The position numbers were made by a program, and so were the translations under genes. Of a DNA stretch of 7,016 bases, positions 6,499 to 7,016 are shown one piece after another (the first letter of the stretch is position 1; the number at the start of each line of letters is the position of its first letter). The stretch lies in contig CAIODE010000481.1 in NCBI GenBank assembly GCA_903856875.1, positions 1-7,016 on the forward strand. The letters are read 5' to 3'. The notes below the pieces were generated by a model. That model had not been told where the DNA came from. It did no database searches and saw nothing but the letters and a program-made list of their open reading frames with translations. The stretch is from an uncultured Burkholderiales bacterium. Lineage in GTDB: Bacteria > Pseudomonadota > Gammaproteobacteria > Burkholderiales > Burkholderiaceae_C.

Positions 6499-7016
6499 TA
6501 ACTGTTGCCTTTAAAAACTTCCAGCAAACGATCAAGTCCACCTTCTTCAATGGCCACCATGGCCTGCTCGCGCACCTTGGGTTTGGCGTGATAGGCCACT
6601 GACAATCCTGCCACGCCCATCATCGGTAAATCGTTGGCACCATCCCCCATGGCGATGGCTTGTGAGGGAGCTATGCCCATTTGAGTGCAGGTTTGCAGCA
6701 GCATCTTGCGCTTTTCCTCACCATCGCAAATGTCACCCCAGTCTTGGTCTACCATCCGGCCTGTCAGTTCACCATGGGCCATCTCCAACACATTGGAGCG
6801 CGTCCAATTGATGTTGAGTCTGTCTCGCACGTGGTCTGTGAAAAATGTAAAACCTCCTGACACCAACAACACTTTCATGCCAGCGGCTTGGCAGGCTTTC
6901 ACCAAAGTCTCTGCGCCTGGGTTGAGTTGCAGGCGATGGTTCAAAACTTCTGCCATGTGCGCCACAGTCACACCTTTTAAAAGTGCCACACGTCTGCGCA
7001 AGCTGTCTTTGTAATC
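6498..7016 (-). CDS. serB: Phosphoserine phosphatase, C-terminal part (5' end beyond the window)
   Basis: This HAD-superfamily enzyme catalyses the last step of serine synthesis, phosphoserine to serine plus phosphate, in the cytoplasm. The frame is open to the window's right edge, giving 172 residues; the nucleophile motif DxDxT lies outside. Visible parts are the cap-region start SLRRRVALLKGV (residues 5-16 of the fragment), motif II VSGGFTFF with Ser53, the motif III lysine (Lys102 in DGEEK), and the metal-binding motif GDGANDLPMM (124-133), followed by the AKPKVREQA helix typical of SerB. The order and spacing match SerB well, with no frameshift. A TTG codon near 7001 is internal and not the true start. 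The gene converges on phoD and ends just after a hairpin in the spacer. Other HAD phosphatases are less likely given the VALLKG and AYHAKPKVR segments. Confidence 0.93.
   Translation of the reverse strand, partial: DYKDSLRRRVALLKGVTVAHMAEVLNHRLQLNPGAETLVKACQAAGMKVLLVSGGFTFFTDHVRDRLNINWTRSNVLEMAHGELTGRMVDQDWGDICDGEEKRKMLLQTCTQMGIAPSQAIAMGDGANDLPMMGVAGLSVAYHAKPKVREQAMVAIEEGGLDRLLEVFKGNS

Noticed and set aside
1..7016. Defence system, prophage, CRISPR array, insertion sequence or tRNA
   Set aside because: All the window is accounted for by intact or edge-truncated metabolic, transport and repair genes. I saw no spaced repeats, terminal inverted repeats, transposase or integrase motifs, and no cloverleaf.

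Overview
The window reads as a stretch of a Burkholderiales chromosome, most likely Comamonadaceae. This is inferred from overall protein resemblance, a moderately GC-rich composition (mid-50s percent by eye) and tight packing. There is no rRNA, tRNA, CRISPR array, insertion sequence or other mobile-element signature. The longest gene-free stretch is only about 60 bases.

Positions 1-2080 (+ strand) hold a BtuF/FecB-type binding protein (3' end only), a BtuC/FecCD permease and a BtuD/FecE-type ATPase. Each stop codon overlaps the next start in an ATGA tetranucleotide. Together they form an inner-membrane importer for vitamin B12 or a related corrinoid; an iron chelate is the main alternative. 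Positions 2085-2720 (- strand) hold endonuclease III (nth), which converges on the ATPase gene with only four bases between the stops.

Positions 2769-6435 (+ strand) hold a three-gene, apparently co-transcribed unit, divergent from nth across 48 bp. It encodes a fold-type I PLP aminotransferase of the 2-aminoadipate/aromatic (LysN/KAT-II-like) class, an alpha/beta hydrolase with an aspartate nucleophile (epoxide hydrolase/dehalogenase-like), and a Tat-exported PhoD-family phosphodiesterase/alkaline phosphatase. Stops and starts touch or overlap, which suggests translational coupling. No shared pathway is evident from the sequence.

Positions 6436-6497 are a short convergent spacer with three imperfect 12-13 bp direct repeats and a hairpin. 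Positions 6498-7016 (- strand) hold the C-terminal two thirds or so of phosphoserine phosphatase (serB), which runs off the right edge.

I found no convincing new multi-gene system. The most interesting points are an apparently displaced catalytic acid in the alpha/beta hydrolase, the unexplained aminotransferase-hydrolase-PhoD operon, and the repeat/hairpin spacer between phoD and serB.
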